DNA of 64,000 bases from Neoalteromonas flava. GTDB taxonomy: Bacteria; Pseudomonadota; Gammaproteobacteria; Enterobacterales; Alteromonadaceae. Positions 1-9,629 of this stretch are shown here, in pieces. Position 1 is the stretch's first letter, and every line of letters begins with the position of its first letter. The notes under the pieces were generated by a model. The model did not search any database and was not told the DNA's origin. It worked only from the letters and a program-made list of their open reading frames with translations. The DNA is taken from positions 186,001 through 250,000 of the forward strand of contig NZ_PEAX01000005.1 in the NCBI RefSeq assembly GCF_002807685.1. Direction: 5' to 3'. The position numbers and the translations under genes were made by a program.

Positions 1-597
1 CTCGTCAGCACCGTGAAACGCAGTCACTGCGTTAGCCATTGCATAGCCTTCGATATCAATGATTTTAGGCTCAAATGGAATTTCGCGGATAAGGGTCACA
101 CGAGCGTCGACGATATCTTTGTGCGCCGCACTAAGTAAGACGTTGACTTGATCCATATGGGTTTTACTTGGCCCCAACTCTTCAAAGTCTAAGTAAACTT
201 CCTCAAGTGGATAGGGGATCAAGCTATCTGCTTCAATCTCAATTTGGCCTTCCAGTTGATAGTCCGTTTGGTCAGGTTGCATTTGTACAACTTTGGTCAG
301 GACTGAAGGGCCAGCGACTGCAATAGCCACGTCTTTGACCTTTTTCTTTTTAAGCCCAAGCTTTACTTTTTTGAGGCACTGGCTAACCACATCAAAGTCT
401 TTCAGCTCACGCTCAGCAAACGCATTCCCATTAATGGGTTCACACGCTAGCGCAGCAACGGTGTACGTGTCGCCTGTTTTTTCTAACAGGACGGCTTTAA
501 TGAAGCGAGTGCCTATATCCAGCCCTATTATGGGTTGAGCGCTTCTGTTGAACAGAGATTTCATTAAATCGTTATTCCGCATCATTGGCGTTTTCAT
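1..597 (-). CDS. pilM: PilM, type IV pilus inner-membrane assembly protein (partial, 5' part)
   Basis: The reverse strand reads through the window edge and gives an actin-like protein whose N-terminus contains PIIGLDIGTRFIKAVLLEK, the phosphate-1 loop of PilM. It continues with features of the SHS2/ASKHA fold (VAIAVAGPSVLTKVV, then LIPYPLEEVYLDFEEL). In the family PilM is a cytoplasmic ATP-binding protein that binds the PilN tail in the type IV pilus alignment complex. The remainder and the expected pilNOPQ genes lie left of the window. Divergent ponA on the right is the usual arrangement in Gammaproteobacteria, which supports the call. The start is unsure: ATG at 597, 585 and 582 are in frame, and ATG at 564 (MKSLFNRS) would also give a typical N-terminus. 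Confidence 0.88.
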   Translation of the reverse strand, partial: MKTPMMRNNDLMKSLFNRSAQPIIGLDIGTRFIKAVLLEKTGDTYTVAALACEPINGNAFAERELKDFDVVSQCLKKVKLGLKKKKVKDVAIAVAGPSVLTKVVQMQPDQTDYQLEGQIEIEADSLIPYPLEEVYLDFEELGPSKTHMDQVNVLLSAAHKDIVDARVTLIREIPFEPKIIDIEGYAMANAVTAFHGADE

Positions 598-828
598 GGC
601 TATAAATCCGAGAAAGCCATCATACGCCGTTATTTTCAATAATATGGTTCTATTATCGACACTTACGTATAATCCTAGACAAGTAATTGTCGAATTGACC
701 GATAAACCTCATACTAACAAACAGCAAAAAAACCGCTGTGATGGTTAAATGTTCAACAGCGATTTTATTCTTGTGATTAGTTATAATATAAGCCATTTCC
801 TCGATTTTGCCTCGGAATCTGAAATTTT

Positions 829-3576
829 GTGAAGTACATCAAACCGTTATTCATCACCTTTATCGTTGGGTCCATCATCGGATTTGCAGGACTTGTAGGT
901 ATTTATTTTTATATCAAACCTGAACTGCCCAGCGTAGATGTACTAAAGGAGGTAAAGCTACAAACCCCCATGCGGATCTATACCCATGATGGCAAACTCA
1001 TCTCCCAATACGGCGTCAAGCGCCGTATACCACTGGCGCTGGAGGAAGTTCCAGAGCAGCTAAAACAGGCCTTGTTAGCGACTGAAGATAGCCGTTTTTA
1101 TCAACATATTGGGATCGACCCTATTGGCGTTTTCCGAGCAGCGCTTAACCTGGTTTTAACTGGCGAAAAGAGTCAGGGGGCTTCCACCTTAACTATGCAG
1201 TTGGCGAGAAATTTCTTTCTTACGCGGGAAAAAACCTATATTCGCAAGATAAAAGAAATCTTTATTGCACTGCATATGGAGCAAGTATTAAGTAAAGACG
1301 AAATACTTGAGTTGTACCTGAATAAAGTGGAGTTGGGGCACCGTTCCTTCGGCGTGGGCGCAGCAGCACAAGTTTATTATGGGAAGTCGGTTAACGAGCT
1401 TAGTTTGGCGGAAATCGCCACTATCGCTGGATTACCGCAGGCACCTTCGGTACTTAACCCAATCAGTCGTCCCGATCGCTCAATCGAGCGGCGGCGCATC
1501 GTGTTATTACGGATGCTTGACGAGGGATTTATCACGCAAGAGCAGTTCGAGCAGGCCAATTCAGCCCCCGTCACTGCGCGCAAACACGGCGCCGAAATAG
1601 AAGTGGATGCGCCCTATTTAGCGGATGTTATCTACAACGAAATGATTAGCATCTATGGTAAAGAAGAAGCGGAAACCGGAGGCTATCAGGTTTTTGCCAC
1701 AACTCCATCACACCTCCAGTTAGCAGCACAAGAGGCCGTGATACGCAACATCCATGATTATGATGAACGGCACGGTTACCGGGGGCCTATCGGGCAGCTC
1801 TGGCAGTCAGAACCGGAACCACCGGGTGACTCGGAGTCCGTTGCAATAGCAGACTTAGCGCCTGAGGAACCACTGGAAGAAACTTCATTAGACATCGTTG
1901 ACGAGCAAATGCTGGATGAGGTTATTGAGCAAACGCCTGCAGCTATTCAATTACCCGTCAGTGAGAACGTTATTCTTGAACATTTACTGAATATCAATTG
2001 GGTTGACCCTCTACGCCCAGCGGTTGTAGTTGAGGTTGGCGAATCTAGTGTTAGAGTTTTATCGGTTTCAGAAGAGCGAGAATTGAAATCGCTGCGTATC
2101 GACTGGCCAGGTATCGCATGGGCACGCGAATATATTAGTGATTCCAAACAAGGTGCTGATCCTCAAGTGGCTGCTGATGTGCTATCTCCAGGCGAAGTCG
2201 TTTGGGTAAGAGAGCAGGACAATGCTTGGCGATTATCGCAAATACCTGATGTTAGTTCTGCGTTCGTGGCGCTTGATCCATACAATGGTGCTGTCATGGC
2301 CGTTGTGGGTGGTTATAATTTTTATCAAAGTCAGTTTAACCGTGCGACTCAAGCAAAGCGTCAGGTCGGTTCAAACATAAAGCCATTCGTTTACTCTGCG
2401 GCTATTGAAAGTGGTTACACGCTGGCGAGCATTATCAACGATGCGCCGATAAATCAATGGGACGCGAGCAGCGGAATTGCTTGGCGCCCACAGAATTCAC
2501 CCGCTGAGTACGATGGCCCTGTGCGCATGCGCTATGCATTGGGTCGCTCTAAGAACGTAGTGTCGGTGCGCTTGTTGCGCGGTGTAGGACTGGACGAAAC
2601 CGTTCAGTACTTAACTCGTTTTGGCTTTGAACGTGAAGAAATTCCGCGTGATGAAACCGTCTCGTTAGGTTCCGGTTCGCACACTCCGCTCGAGGTCGCC
2701 AGGGGATTTGCGACATTTGCTAATGGCGGGTTTTTGGTGCAGCCATACTTTATTTCCCACATTACTAATGAGCTAGGCGAAGAAATCTGGCGAGCTAATC
2801 CTCCGCTAGCCTGCGATCCATGTGAACAAGAGGTGACAGATCTCAACGCAAAAGAGGTAGACAGCGATGACATCGAGGCGCTGTTGGCTGAGCAATTTGC
2901 CTCTATTGGGAATGACTTGAGTACTGCAGAAACGACCGAACAGAATGCCCCGCCACTGCTCAAAGCTGAACGCGTGGTTTCTGAGCACAATGCGTTTTTA
3001 ACCCGAGAAATGATGCGCACAGCCGTGCGAGCCAATGGTAGTTGGTCGCATAACACCTATTGGTTAGGGACTGGTTGGCGCGCAAGAAACATTCTGCAAC
3101 GCACAGATATCGGTGGTAAAACGGGAACTACCAATGATTCTCGAGACACTTGGTTCAGCGGTTTTGCTCCGGGTTTGGTAGCAACGTCTTGGGTTGGTTT
3201 TGACGATATGAGTCGTCAATTGGGCCGCGTCACGCGCAATCAGAATTTGGTCAACATGAACCCGGAAAAGTATAACTGGATTGGTAACGGTCTAGTGGGT
3301 GTAGAAGATGGTGCAAAGGCCGCTCAACCTGCTTGGATCCGTTTCATGCAACAGGTTTTAGCTGATCTTGAGGAGCAACCGACGGCGATTCCGGATGGGA
3401 TATTACGAGTCAGAGTAGACCGTTCGACTGGTCTGCTGACATCTCGAACTGATCACACCACTTTATTTGAGTATTTCATTCCGGGCACAGAGCCGACACA
3501 ATATGTACTTGATGAGGATATTGTCGATCCGGCAACTGAACAGACTACAGCGCCAGAAAATGATGAGATTTTCTAG
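829..3576 (+). CDS. ponA: Penicillin-binding protein 1A (bifunctional transglycosylase/transpeptidase)
   Basis: Class A PBP of 915 residues that polymerises and cross-links peptidoglycan in the periplasm. One N-terminal TM segment (about residues 7-29) is followed by a GT51 glycosyltransferase domain with EDSRFYQHIGID near residue 87 and QGASTLTMQLARN near 123. The transpeptidase has SNIK (catalytic Ser, about 515), SKN (about 574) and KTGTT (about 763). The start is GTG at 829; no better upstream start is seen. It is longer than the roughly 850 residues of E. coli PBP1A because of two acidic inserts, about residues 325-378 (between the catalytic domains) and 663-711 (within the transpeptidase, with a CDPC motif). 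It is divergent from pilM, as in many relatives. Confidence 0.96.
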   Translation: MKYIKPLFITFIVGSIIGFAGLVGIYFYIKPELPSVDVLKEVKLQTPMRIYTHDGKLISQYGVKRRIPLALEEVPEQLKQALLATEDSRFYQHIGIDPIGVFRAALNLVLTGEKSQGASTLTMQLARNFFLTREKTYIRKIKEIFIALHMEQVLSKDEILELYLNKVELGHRSFGVGAAAQVYYGKSVNELSLAEIATIAGLPQAPSVLNPISRPDRSIERRRIVLLRMLDEGFITQEQFEQANSAPVTARKHGAEIEVDAPYLADVIYNEMISIYGKEEAETGGYQVFATTPSHLQLAAQEAVIRNIHDYDERHGYRGPIGQLWQSEPEPPGDSESVAIADLAPEEPLEETSLDIVDEQMLDEVIEQTPAAIQLPVSENVILEHLLNINWVDPLRPAVVVEVGESSVRVLSVSEERELKSLRIDWPGIAWAREYISDSKQGADPQVAADVLSPGEVVWVREQDNAWRLSQIPDVSSAFVALDPYNGAVMAVVGGYNFYQSQFNRATQAKRQVGSNIKPFVYSAAIESGYTLASIINDAPINQWDASSGIAWRPQNSPAEYDGPVRMRYALGRSKNVVSVRLLRGVGLDETVQYLTRFGFEREEIPRDETVSLGSGSHTPLEVARGFATFANGGFLVQPYFISHITNELGEEIWRANPPLACDPCEQEVTDLNAKEVDSDDIEALLAEQFASIGNDLSTAETTEQNAPPLLKAERVVSEHNAFLTREMMRTAVRANGSWSHNTYWLGTGWRARNILQRTDIGGKTGTTNDSRDTWFSGFAPGLVATSWVGFDDMSRQLGRVTRNQNLVNMNPEKYNWIGNGLVGVEDGAKAAQPAWIRFMQQVLADLEEQPTAIPDGILRVRVDRSTGLLTSRTDHTTLFEYFIPGTEPTQYVLDEDIVDPATEQTTAPENDEIF

Positions 3577-3603
3577 CTTTACATTATTAACTAGAGACTG
3601 CAA

Positions 3604-5289
3604 ATGGCTAAAAACAATCACCTATATATCCCGCATGCAGGTCCCGCTTTATTAGAGACCCCGTTATTGAATAAAGGGAGCGCATTTAGCTCGGAGGAGC
3701 GTGTAACCTTTAACCTGACGGGACTGTTACCGCCACGTTACGAAACTATTGAAGAGCAGGTAGAGCGTGCATACATGCAATACCGCAGCTTTGAAAACCC
3801 ACTCAATAAACATATTTATTTACGCTCGATCCAAGATACTAACGAAACGTTATTTTACAACCTGATCCAGCAACATATCGATGAGATGATGCCAATCATC
3901 TATACCCCAACCGTGGGTGACGCGTGCGAACAGTTTTCCGACATTTACCGCTCGTCACGTGGGTTGTTTATTGCTTACAGCGAGCGTCATCAAATCGATG
4001 ATATTTTGCGTAACGCAACTAAGCGTAAAGTAAAAGTGATTGTCGTGACCGATGGAGAGCGGATTCTAGGTCTTGGCGACCAGGGGATTGGTGGCATGGG
4101 AATTCCGATTGGTAAGCTATCACTATATACCGCCTGTGGTGGGATTAGCCCAGCTTACACGCTGCCAGTTATGCTTGATGTGGGCACCAATAACCAGAAA
4201 TTATTGGATGATCCAATGTACATGGGCTCGCGTCACCCACGTATCGGACAGGCTGAATATGATGAGTTTGTAGAGCTATTTATTGCTGCGGTCAAACGCC
4301 GTTGGCCAGAGGCTATGCTGCAGTTTGAAGACTTTGCTCAACCGAATGCAATGCCGCTGTTAACGCGTTACCGCGACAAGGTGTGTTGTTTTAACGATGA
4401 TATTCAAGGCACTGCTGCGGTCACTTTAGGAACAATTTTGGCCGCGTGTCGGGTCAAACAGGCAAAGCTATCAGAGATGAAAGTGGTGTTTGTCGGGGCC
4501 GGATCTGCCGGTTGCGGGATTGCGGAAATGCTCATTCAACAAATGGTTAGCGAGGGGATAAGCGACGCGCAGGCAAGGCAACAAATTTTCATGGTCGACC
4601 GTTTTGGTCTACTAACTGAAGGAATGCAGGGTTTACGGGATTTTCAAGCTCGTTTGCAGCAATCTACCGAACAGCTTGCTGACTGGAGTTACAGCGGCGA
4701 TTATGCAAGTTTATTGGATGTTGTTAACTGTGCGAAACCTGATGTGTTGATTGGTGTGTCGGGTCAGCCAGGTTTGTTTACTGAGCAAGTTATTCGCGCT
4801 ATGGCTAAACATTGTCCACAACCGATAATCTTTCCATTGAGCAATCCTTCAAGGCAGGTTGAGGCGCGTCCTGAGCAAGTCGTCGAGTGGACTGAAGGAA
4901 ACGTAATTATCGCGACAGGTAGCCCATTTAAGCCGGTTGAGTATGCAGGTAAATTATTCCCAATAGCGCAGTGCAACAATAGTTATATCTTCCCAGGTAT
5001 TGGCCTTGGCGTTATCGCCAGTAAAGCTAAATTGATCAGCGACGAAATGCTAATGGCGACCAGTAACGCCCTAGCCGATGCGTCTCCTTTAGCGCTTGGT
5101 CAAGGGAATGAACTGCTTCCGCCACTGACGACAATCGCAGAGTTGAGTAAAAAGATCGCCTTTGCAGTCGCCAAAGTCGCTGTTGAGCAGGGATTAGCGC
5201 TAGAACAATCCGATGAAATGTTGCACGCTGCGATAGAGCGCAACTTCTGGCAAGCTCAGTACCGTCCATATAAACGGGTCAGTATTTAG
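3604..5289 (+). CDS. maeA: NAD-dependent malic enzyme (oxaloacetate-decarboxylating)
   Basis: A 561-residue protein that oxidatively decarboxylates malate to pyruvate, a cytoplasmic anaplerotic/gluconeogenic step. The N-terminal malic domain includes [14 protein letters not shown] and the catalytic-lysine region [19 protein letters not shown]. The metal site is FEDFAQPNA...[14 protein letters not shown], and the NAD fold has [15 protein letters not shown]. Length and motifs match the SfcA/MaeA group rather than the larger MaeB with its phosphotransacetylase tail. It starts 28 nt after ponA with only a weak ribosome binding site, and the small MBL hydrolase gene follows after 9 nt, so the two may be co-transcribed. 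Confidence 0.96.
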   Translation: MAKNNHLYIPHAGPALLETPLLNKGSAFSSEERVTFNLTGLLPPRYETIEEQVERAYMQYRSFENPLNKHIYLRSIQDTNETLFYNLIQQHIDEMMPIIYTPTVGDACEQFSDIYRSSRGLFIAYSERHQIDDILRNATKRKVKVIVVTDGERILGLGDQGIGGMGIPIGKLSLYTACGGISPAYTLPVMLDVGTNNQKLLDDPMYMGSRHPRIGQAEYDEFVELFIAAVKRRWPEAMLQFEDFAQPNAMPLLTRYRDKVCCFNDDIQGTAAVTLGTILAACRVKQAKLSEMKVVFVGAGSAGCGIAEMLIQQMVSEGISDAQARQQIFMVDRFGLLTEGMQGLRDFQARLQQSTEQLADWSYSGDYASLLDVVNCAKPDVLIGVSGQPGLFTEQVIRAMAKHCPQPIIFPLSNPSRQVEARPEQVVEWTEGNVIIATGSPFKPVEYAGKLFPIAQCNNSYIFPGIGLGVIASKAKLISDEMLMATSNALADASPLALGQGNELLPPLTTIAELSKKIAFAVAKVAVEQGLALEQSDEMLHAAIERNFWQAQYRPYKRVSI

Positions 5290-5298
5290 CTTTAAGCC

Positions 5299-6054
5299 AT
5301 GCACATACACAAACTCAAAGGTTATATTCAGAATATCTATCTGGTTGAGTATGCTCATGGCTTGCTATTACTTGATGGTTGTAGCCAAGCCGACGTTCGG
5401 CGCGTCACTGAATTTATCGAGCAGAAGTTACAGCGTCCGGTGTCCGATCTTATTGCATTAGTAGTTACCCATATGCATCCGGATCATGCGGGTGGGGCGC
5501 ATAAGCTCAGAGAGCTCACGGGGTGTCGTATTTTCGCGCACCCCAAAGCAGCACGTTGGTACACGGGATTGGGCGGTCGTCTAGCTCACATAATTGATAT
5601 AGGGTTAGCGCTTTGGGTTGCCGGACGACTCGGTAAACCGCGCAAGAGTATTTGGTACTCTGCCGTGTTACGTCCCGATGAACTTGTCAAAGACTATCAG
5701 TCAATCCCGGGTTTTCCAGAATGGCAGGTATTACATACGCCGGGGCATACGGATCATGATTTATCTCTGTTGCACACGCCGTCACAGCAAGTCTATATTG
5801 CTGACCTAATCGTTAGGGTTAAAAATCGATATGTCCCACCTTACCCAGTGTGCCACCCAAATCAATACAAGCGTTCATTGGAGCGGATTGCCGCTTTAAA
5901 AAACGCAACGCTATACTTTGCGCATGCGGCTCCAGCACAGTTGTCAGATAACGAAATACAGAATGTTTTTGCGTTAGCACCGCATGAACCCAAAAATCAT
6001 TGGCGTTCAACAAAATCGCGAATTTATCGTGTCTTACGCTTACCCCTCGCATAA
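5299..6054 (+). CDS. MBL-fold metallo-hydrolase
   Basis: A 251-residue metallo-beta-lactamase-fold protein. The signature THMHPDHAGG (about residues 57-66) supplies the HxHxDH zinc ligands. A second histidine motif, HTPGHTDHDLSLL, and a later aspartate in IADLIV complete a binuclear metal site. Family members are hydrolases of thioesters, lactones or other small molecules; the substrate cannot be told from the sequence. There is no signal peptide, so it is probably cytoplasmic. It follows maeA by 9 nt, likely in one transcript. Confidence 0.85.
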   Translation: MHIHKLKGYIQNIYLVEYAHGLLLLDGCSQADVRRVTEFIEQKLQRPVSDLIALVVTHMHPDHAGGAHKLRELTGCRIFAHPKAARWYTGLGGRLAHIIDIGLALWVAGRLGKPRKSIWYSAVLRPDELVKDYQSIPGFPEWQVLHTPGHTDHDLSLLHTPSQQVYIADLIVRVKNRYVPPYPVCHPNQYKRSLERIAALKNATLYFAHAAPAQLSDNEIQNVFALAPHEPKNHWRSTKSRIYRVLRLPLA

Positions 6055-6107
6055 CGATGCATGCTGCGCTATCCTGCAGAAATGAGAGTGCTAGCTAGAG
6101 GGCGATA

Positions 6108-6491
6108 ATGGCTGATTTCACGACCAGTATTGTAAAAGTAATACCTACCCCAGTATTAATAGCTAACGCGGTTGGCGATGATTTAAATCATCGATGTGTC
6201 TATGTAAATCCAGCGTTTGAGTCGCTCTTTGGCTGGACGCTCGAAGATATTCCGGACAAACAAGCATGGTGGTTCAATGCCTACCCGGATCCTGAGTATC
6301 AGATTGTTGTTGAGCGGCAGTGGGAACTGGCATTGGAAACCATGCATTTAAGTAAGGAAGAGCATGTGATGATGAAAGTCAATATTATGACAAAATCCCA
6401 AAAAACCGTGCGCTGTAAAGTGTTCGCTGAGAAATTGGGGGCCAGTTTCCCTGATCATTATTGTGTTGCATTTGTGCCCGAGCATGAGTAG
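6108..6491 (+). CDS. Stand-alone PAS domain protein
   Basis: A 127-residue protein that is almost entirely one PAS domain: IVKVIPTPVLIANAVGDDLNHRCVYVNPAFESLFGWTLEDIPD, followed by a C-terminal beta half. There is no attached kinase, GGDEF or HTH output domain, no signal peptide and no TM segment. Its 3' end overlaps the next gene by 8 nt, so the two are translationally coupled. The likely role is as a sensory or protein-interaction module acting on a partner in trans. The ligand is unknown, and no cysteine or histidine indicates a flavin or haem type with certainty. Confidence 0.75.
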   Translation: MADFTTSIVKVIPTPVLIANAVGDDLNHRCVYVNPAFESLFGWTLEDIPDKQAWWFNAYPDPEYQIVVERQWELALETMHLSKEEHVMMKVNIMTKSQKTVRCKVFAEKLGASFPDHYCVAFVPEHE

Positions 6492-6882
6492 TCCATCCTA
6501 TTCCATCAAACGGACGCCGCGCATGATATACGTGCGCTTGAGTGGCCAATGGACGACGGCTATTGACTTGGCATATTTATCAGAGTTAATTGAAAACATA
6601 CGTGCCATGCGCGGTCAGACATGGGGCTTGATTGCCGATCTACGCCAGTGGTTCGTTGCGCCAGAGATTGCAGGGAAAAACAGCGGTTACGTGATTGATA
6701 TTCAACGCCGCAATCAGGTAGCTGAAGCTTGGATTGTTAATCATCCCGAACAAGGTCAGCATCTCGAAGACTTTTTTAACGAGTACAACTTTGCCCCTGA
6801 ACGCGTGCAGACCGAAGACGAACTGGAGCAATGGGCACAAAAGCATCAATTGCCGCTCGATAAAACCTTTTACGCAGGATAA
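6484..6882 (+). CDS. SpoIIAA/STAS-like small protein coupled to the PAS gene
   Basis: Start taken at ATG 6484 (MSSPSYSIKRTPRMIYVRLSG), 132 residues; an upstream in-frame ATG at 6463 lies deep inside the PAS gene. The fold pattern (MIYVRLSGQW, then TWGLIADLRQW, then a C-terminal helix region ending QWAQKHQLPL) resembles the SpoIIAA-like family of small cytoplasmic proteins. I see no catalytic motif. Overlap with the preceding stand-alone PAS gene suggests they act together, for example as sensor and effector or scaffold. Function is not known; the STAS-like assignment is by eye. Confidence 0.65.
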   Translation: MSSPSYSIKRTPRMIYVRLSGQWTTAIDLAYLSELIENIRAMRGQTWGLIADLRQWFVAPEIAGKNSGYVIDIQRRNQVAEAWIVNHPEQGQHLEDFFNEYNFAPERVQTEDELEQWAQKHQLPLDKTFYAG

Positions 6883-6914
6883 GCGTTAAATAAAAAGGCC
6901 GAATAAACGGGCCA

Positions 6915-8228
6915 CTAACTGATCACTAGTTCAAACACCTTAGAGTTGCGTTGAAAGTTATACAGCTCTTTCTTTTGTGCCGGCAAATTATCTAAGTCGG
7001 CTGGTTTAAAGCCCTGCTCTAAAAACCAATGCGCGGTGACTGTGGTTAACACAAATAAGCGCTCAATACCTTGTAACTTAGCGAATTTAATCACTTCTTC
7101 CAGTAAGCGTTCGCCGCGATTCTTACCGCGATATTCATGATGGGTTGCAACACATGCTAACTCGGCACAAGCATCATCGGGGTACACGTATATCGCGGCA
7201 CAGCCAATGATCATGCCATCGCGCTCAATCACACTGAAGTGTTCTATCTCACTTTCCAAGCGTTCGCGCGACCGTTTAACTAAAACACCGCTTTCTTCCA
7301 AAGGTTTGATTAAACGTAAGATGCCGCCAACATCTTCAATAGTTGCACGGCGCAGCTGTTCATAGTGGTTACGCAAAACGAGGGAGCCTGTGCCATCGCG
7401 GGTAAAGAGTTCTTCGAGTAGTGCGCCGTCTTTCTCATAACTGATGCAGTGGGCGCGCGGTACATCTTGCGACACGCTTGTAGTCAGTGCACGCAACACG
7501 CTGGCTTCGGTTTCAATCTGTTCGGCGCTGATCATTTGGCGCAGTTGCTCAAGCTCCAAGGTACGCAATAATTTCCCTTCTTTGTCGACTACGCCTGACC
7601 AATGGGAGAACACTATCAGCTTGTCTGCCTTCAAAGCTATCGCGGCTTGTGTGGCAACATCTTCATGGGACAAATTAAACACTTCGCCGGTGGGGGAGTA
7701 TCCCATGGGAGATAACAAAACAATCGAACCATCGTTGAGGTGATCGTTAATGCCGTCAACGTCAATACGCCGCACTAATCCGGTATTTTCAAAATCAATG
7801 CCGTCACGCACACCCATGGGTTTGGCAACCACTAAGTTGCCGGAGCAAACACGGATCTGCGCGCCGTGCATAGGTGAGTTGGGTAACCCCATGGTTAATA
7901 ACGCTTCAATGTGCGAACGCACCGAGCCAGCAGCATCCTTTACGCACTCAAGGGTCGCTTTATCAGTAACCCGTGTGTCGAATTCAAAGCGCCCATCCAT
8001 GCCACGCAATGCCACACGTTGATCGATTTGAGGGCGCGCGCCATGGACCAATACAAGGCGAATCCCCAGACTGGATAGCAATCCGATATCATGAATGATA
8101 TTGGCGAAATTATCATGCTCAATTGCTTCGCCCCCAAACATCAATACAAAGGTTTTACCGCGGTGTGCATTGATGTAGGGCGCAGAGCTACGAAATAAAC
8201 GAACACTGTCTTTATCACTGATGGCCAT
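6915..8228 (-). CDS. argA: N-acetylglutamate synthase
   Basis: A 437-residue classical ArgA: an amino-acid-kinase-like N-terminal domain (LVLVHGARPQIDQRV, IVLLSPMGYSPTGEVFNLSHEDVA) and a C-terminal GNAT acetyltransferase domain (IIGCAAIYVYPDDACAELACVATHHEYRGKNRGERLLEEV). It makes N-acetylglutamate from glutamate and acetyl-CoA, the first committed step of arginine synthesis. The kinase-like domain is usually the arginine feedback site. It is last in the argCBFGHA operon, starting 2 nt after argH. In some Gammaproteobacteria (Vibrio, Moritella) argH carries a fused acetyltransferase; here the genes are separate. Confidence 0.96.
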   Translation of the reverse strand: MAISDKDSVRLFRSSAPYINAHRGKTFVLMFGGEAIEHDNFANIIHDIGLLSSLGIRLVLVHGARPQIDQRVALRGMDGRFEFDTRVTDKATLECVKDAAGSVRSHIEALLTMGLPNSPMHGAQIRVCSGNLVVAKPMGVRDGIDFENTGLVRRIDVDGINDHLNDGSIVLLSPMGYSPTGEVFNLSHEDVATQAAIALKADKLIVFSHWSGVVDKEGKLLRTLELEQLRQMISAEQIETEASVLRALTTSVSQDVPRAHCISYEKDGALLEELFTRDGTGSLVLRNHYEQLRRATIEDVGGILRLIKPLEESGVLVKRSRERLESEIEHFSVIERDGMIIGCAAIYVYPDDACAELACVATHHEYRGKNRGERLLEEVIKFAKLQGIERLFVLTTVTAHWFLEQGFKPADLDNLPAQKKELYNFQRNSKVFELVIS

Positions 8229-8230
8229 GT

Positions 8231-9625
8231 TTATTTCTCAGCATCTAACTGTTCATCTAACCAAGCATGTGCGGCGAACAACGCATCGTTAACCGGTACA
8301 GTGCCAGTACCACCCAGAATGCTACGTTTATCCACTAGGTAGTCGAGCATTAATACTGGGTATACATCCTCTTCAATTTCGCAAGCAATGGTTTTTAATT
8401 GAGTAAGCGCTAAGTCCTCAATCGCACATTTTTGTTCAATCGCGAGTAATACCGCCTTGCCCGCCAGATCATGCGCCGTACGGAAGGGGATCCCTTTATC
8501 AACCAAATAGTCTGCAAGCTCGGTCGCATTGGCAAACCCTTGCTGCGCGGCCTTGCGGCAGCGTTCCTCGTTTAAGCTCAAGCCATTGAGTACTTCAACG
8601 CCAATGGACAAACAGATATGCCATTGTTTAACGGCATCCATGGCACCTTCTTTGTCTTCCTGCATATCTTTGTTGTAGGCTAAAGGGAGCCCTTTCATTG
8701 TGACTAAAAGCCCTTGCAAATGCCCGAACACGCGGCCACATTTACCTCGCATCAACTCTAAGGCATCTGGATTCTTCTTTTGTGGCATCAATGATGAACC
8801 TGAGGTCACATCGTCTGACAATTGAGTGAATCCAGCTTCGCCAGAATTGTAAAAAATGAGATCTTCCGCCATTCGACTCAAATGCATCATGCTGGTGGAG
8901 GCACAAAACAGTAATTCCAATACGAAGTCGCGATCAGACACAGCGTCAAGACTGTTCAGACAAGGACTGCTGAATCCTAGTTCGTCAGCAATCGCCTGAC
9001 GGTCGACGGGGTAGGTTGTACCGGCGAGGGCGCCGCAACCCAACGGCGATTGATTCAATCGCTCTTGGGCATCTTGTAAGCGGCTAAGATCGCGCTTAAG
9101 CATTTCTACATAGGCTAAGCACCAATGGGGGAAGCGCACGGGTTGCGCGCGCTGGAGGTGCGTATAACCAGGTAAAATAACCGCTTGATTACGCCCAGCA
9201 CAATGCAACAACGCTTGGATCAAGTGCAATATATCCTGACTCAGTGCTGTGATATGGCTCCGACACCAAAGGCGGAAATCGGTGGCCACCTGGTCGTTGC
9301 GGCTACGTCCGGTGTGAAGTTTTTTACCAATATCTCCGACCCGCTCAATAAGCGCGGATTCGATGAAACTGTGAATATCTTCTTCCTGACTCGTGGCAAA
9401 TTCCAATTTGCCTTGTTCGGCTTCCTCCAGTAGCTCCTGTAGCGCAGCGATTAACAATTTATGTTCGTCGGCGCTAAGCACTCCGGCTTTATGAATCGCA
9501 TTGGCCCAAGCCATAGAGCCGGTAATATCCTCGCTTACCATCACTTGATCAAACGGCAAACTGTCATTGACTTGTTTGAACATTTGGCTTGCTTGGCCCG
9601 TAAAACGGCCTCCCCATAGTGCCAT
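8231..9625 (-). CDS. argH: Argininosuccinate lyase
   Basis: A 464-residue fumarase/aspartase-superfamily enzyme that cleaves argininosuccinate to arginine and fumarate. The signature loop is [15 protein letters not shown], and the substrate-binding regions [17 protein letters not shown] and [13 protein letters not shown] are intact. The length is normal, with no C-terminal acetyltransferase extension. It starts 4 nt after argG and ends 2 nt before argA, so it lies in the middle of one polycistron. Confidence 0.97.
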   Translation of the reverse strand: MALWGGRFTGQASQMFKQVNDSLPFDQVMVSEDITGSMAWANAIHKAGVLSADEHKLLIAALQELLEEAEQGKLEFATSQEEDIHSFIESALIERVGDIGKKLHTGRSRNDQVATDFRLWCRSHITALSQDILHLIQALLHCAGRNQAVILPGYTHLQRAQPVRFPHWCLAYVEMLKRDLSRLQDAQERLNQSPLGCGALAGTTYPVDRQAIADELGFSSPCLNSLDAVSDRDFVLELLFCASTSMMHLSRMAEDLIFYNSGEAGFTQLSDDVTSGSSLMPQKKNPDALELMRGKCGRVFGHLQGLLVTMKGLPLAYNKDMQEDKEGAMDAVKQWHICLSIGVEVLNGLSLNEERCRKAAQQGFANATELADYLVDKGIPFRTAHDLAGKAVLLAIEQKCAIEDLALTQLKTIACEIEEDVYPVLMLDYLVDKRSILGGTGTVPVNDALFAAHAWLDEQLDAEK

Positions 9626-9629
9626 TGCG

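Noticed and set aside
2604-3056. 150-codon open frame on the minus strand
   Set aside because: Lies entirely inside ponA, low-complexity Ser-rich translation, no ribosome binding site; a shadow of the real gene.
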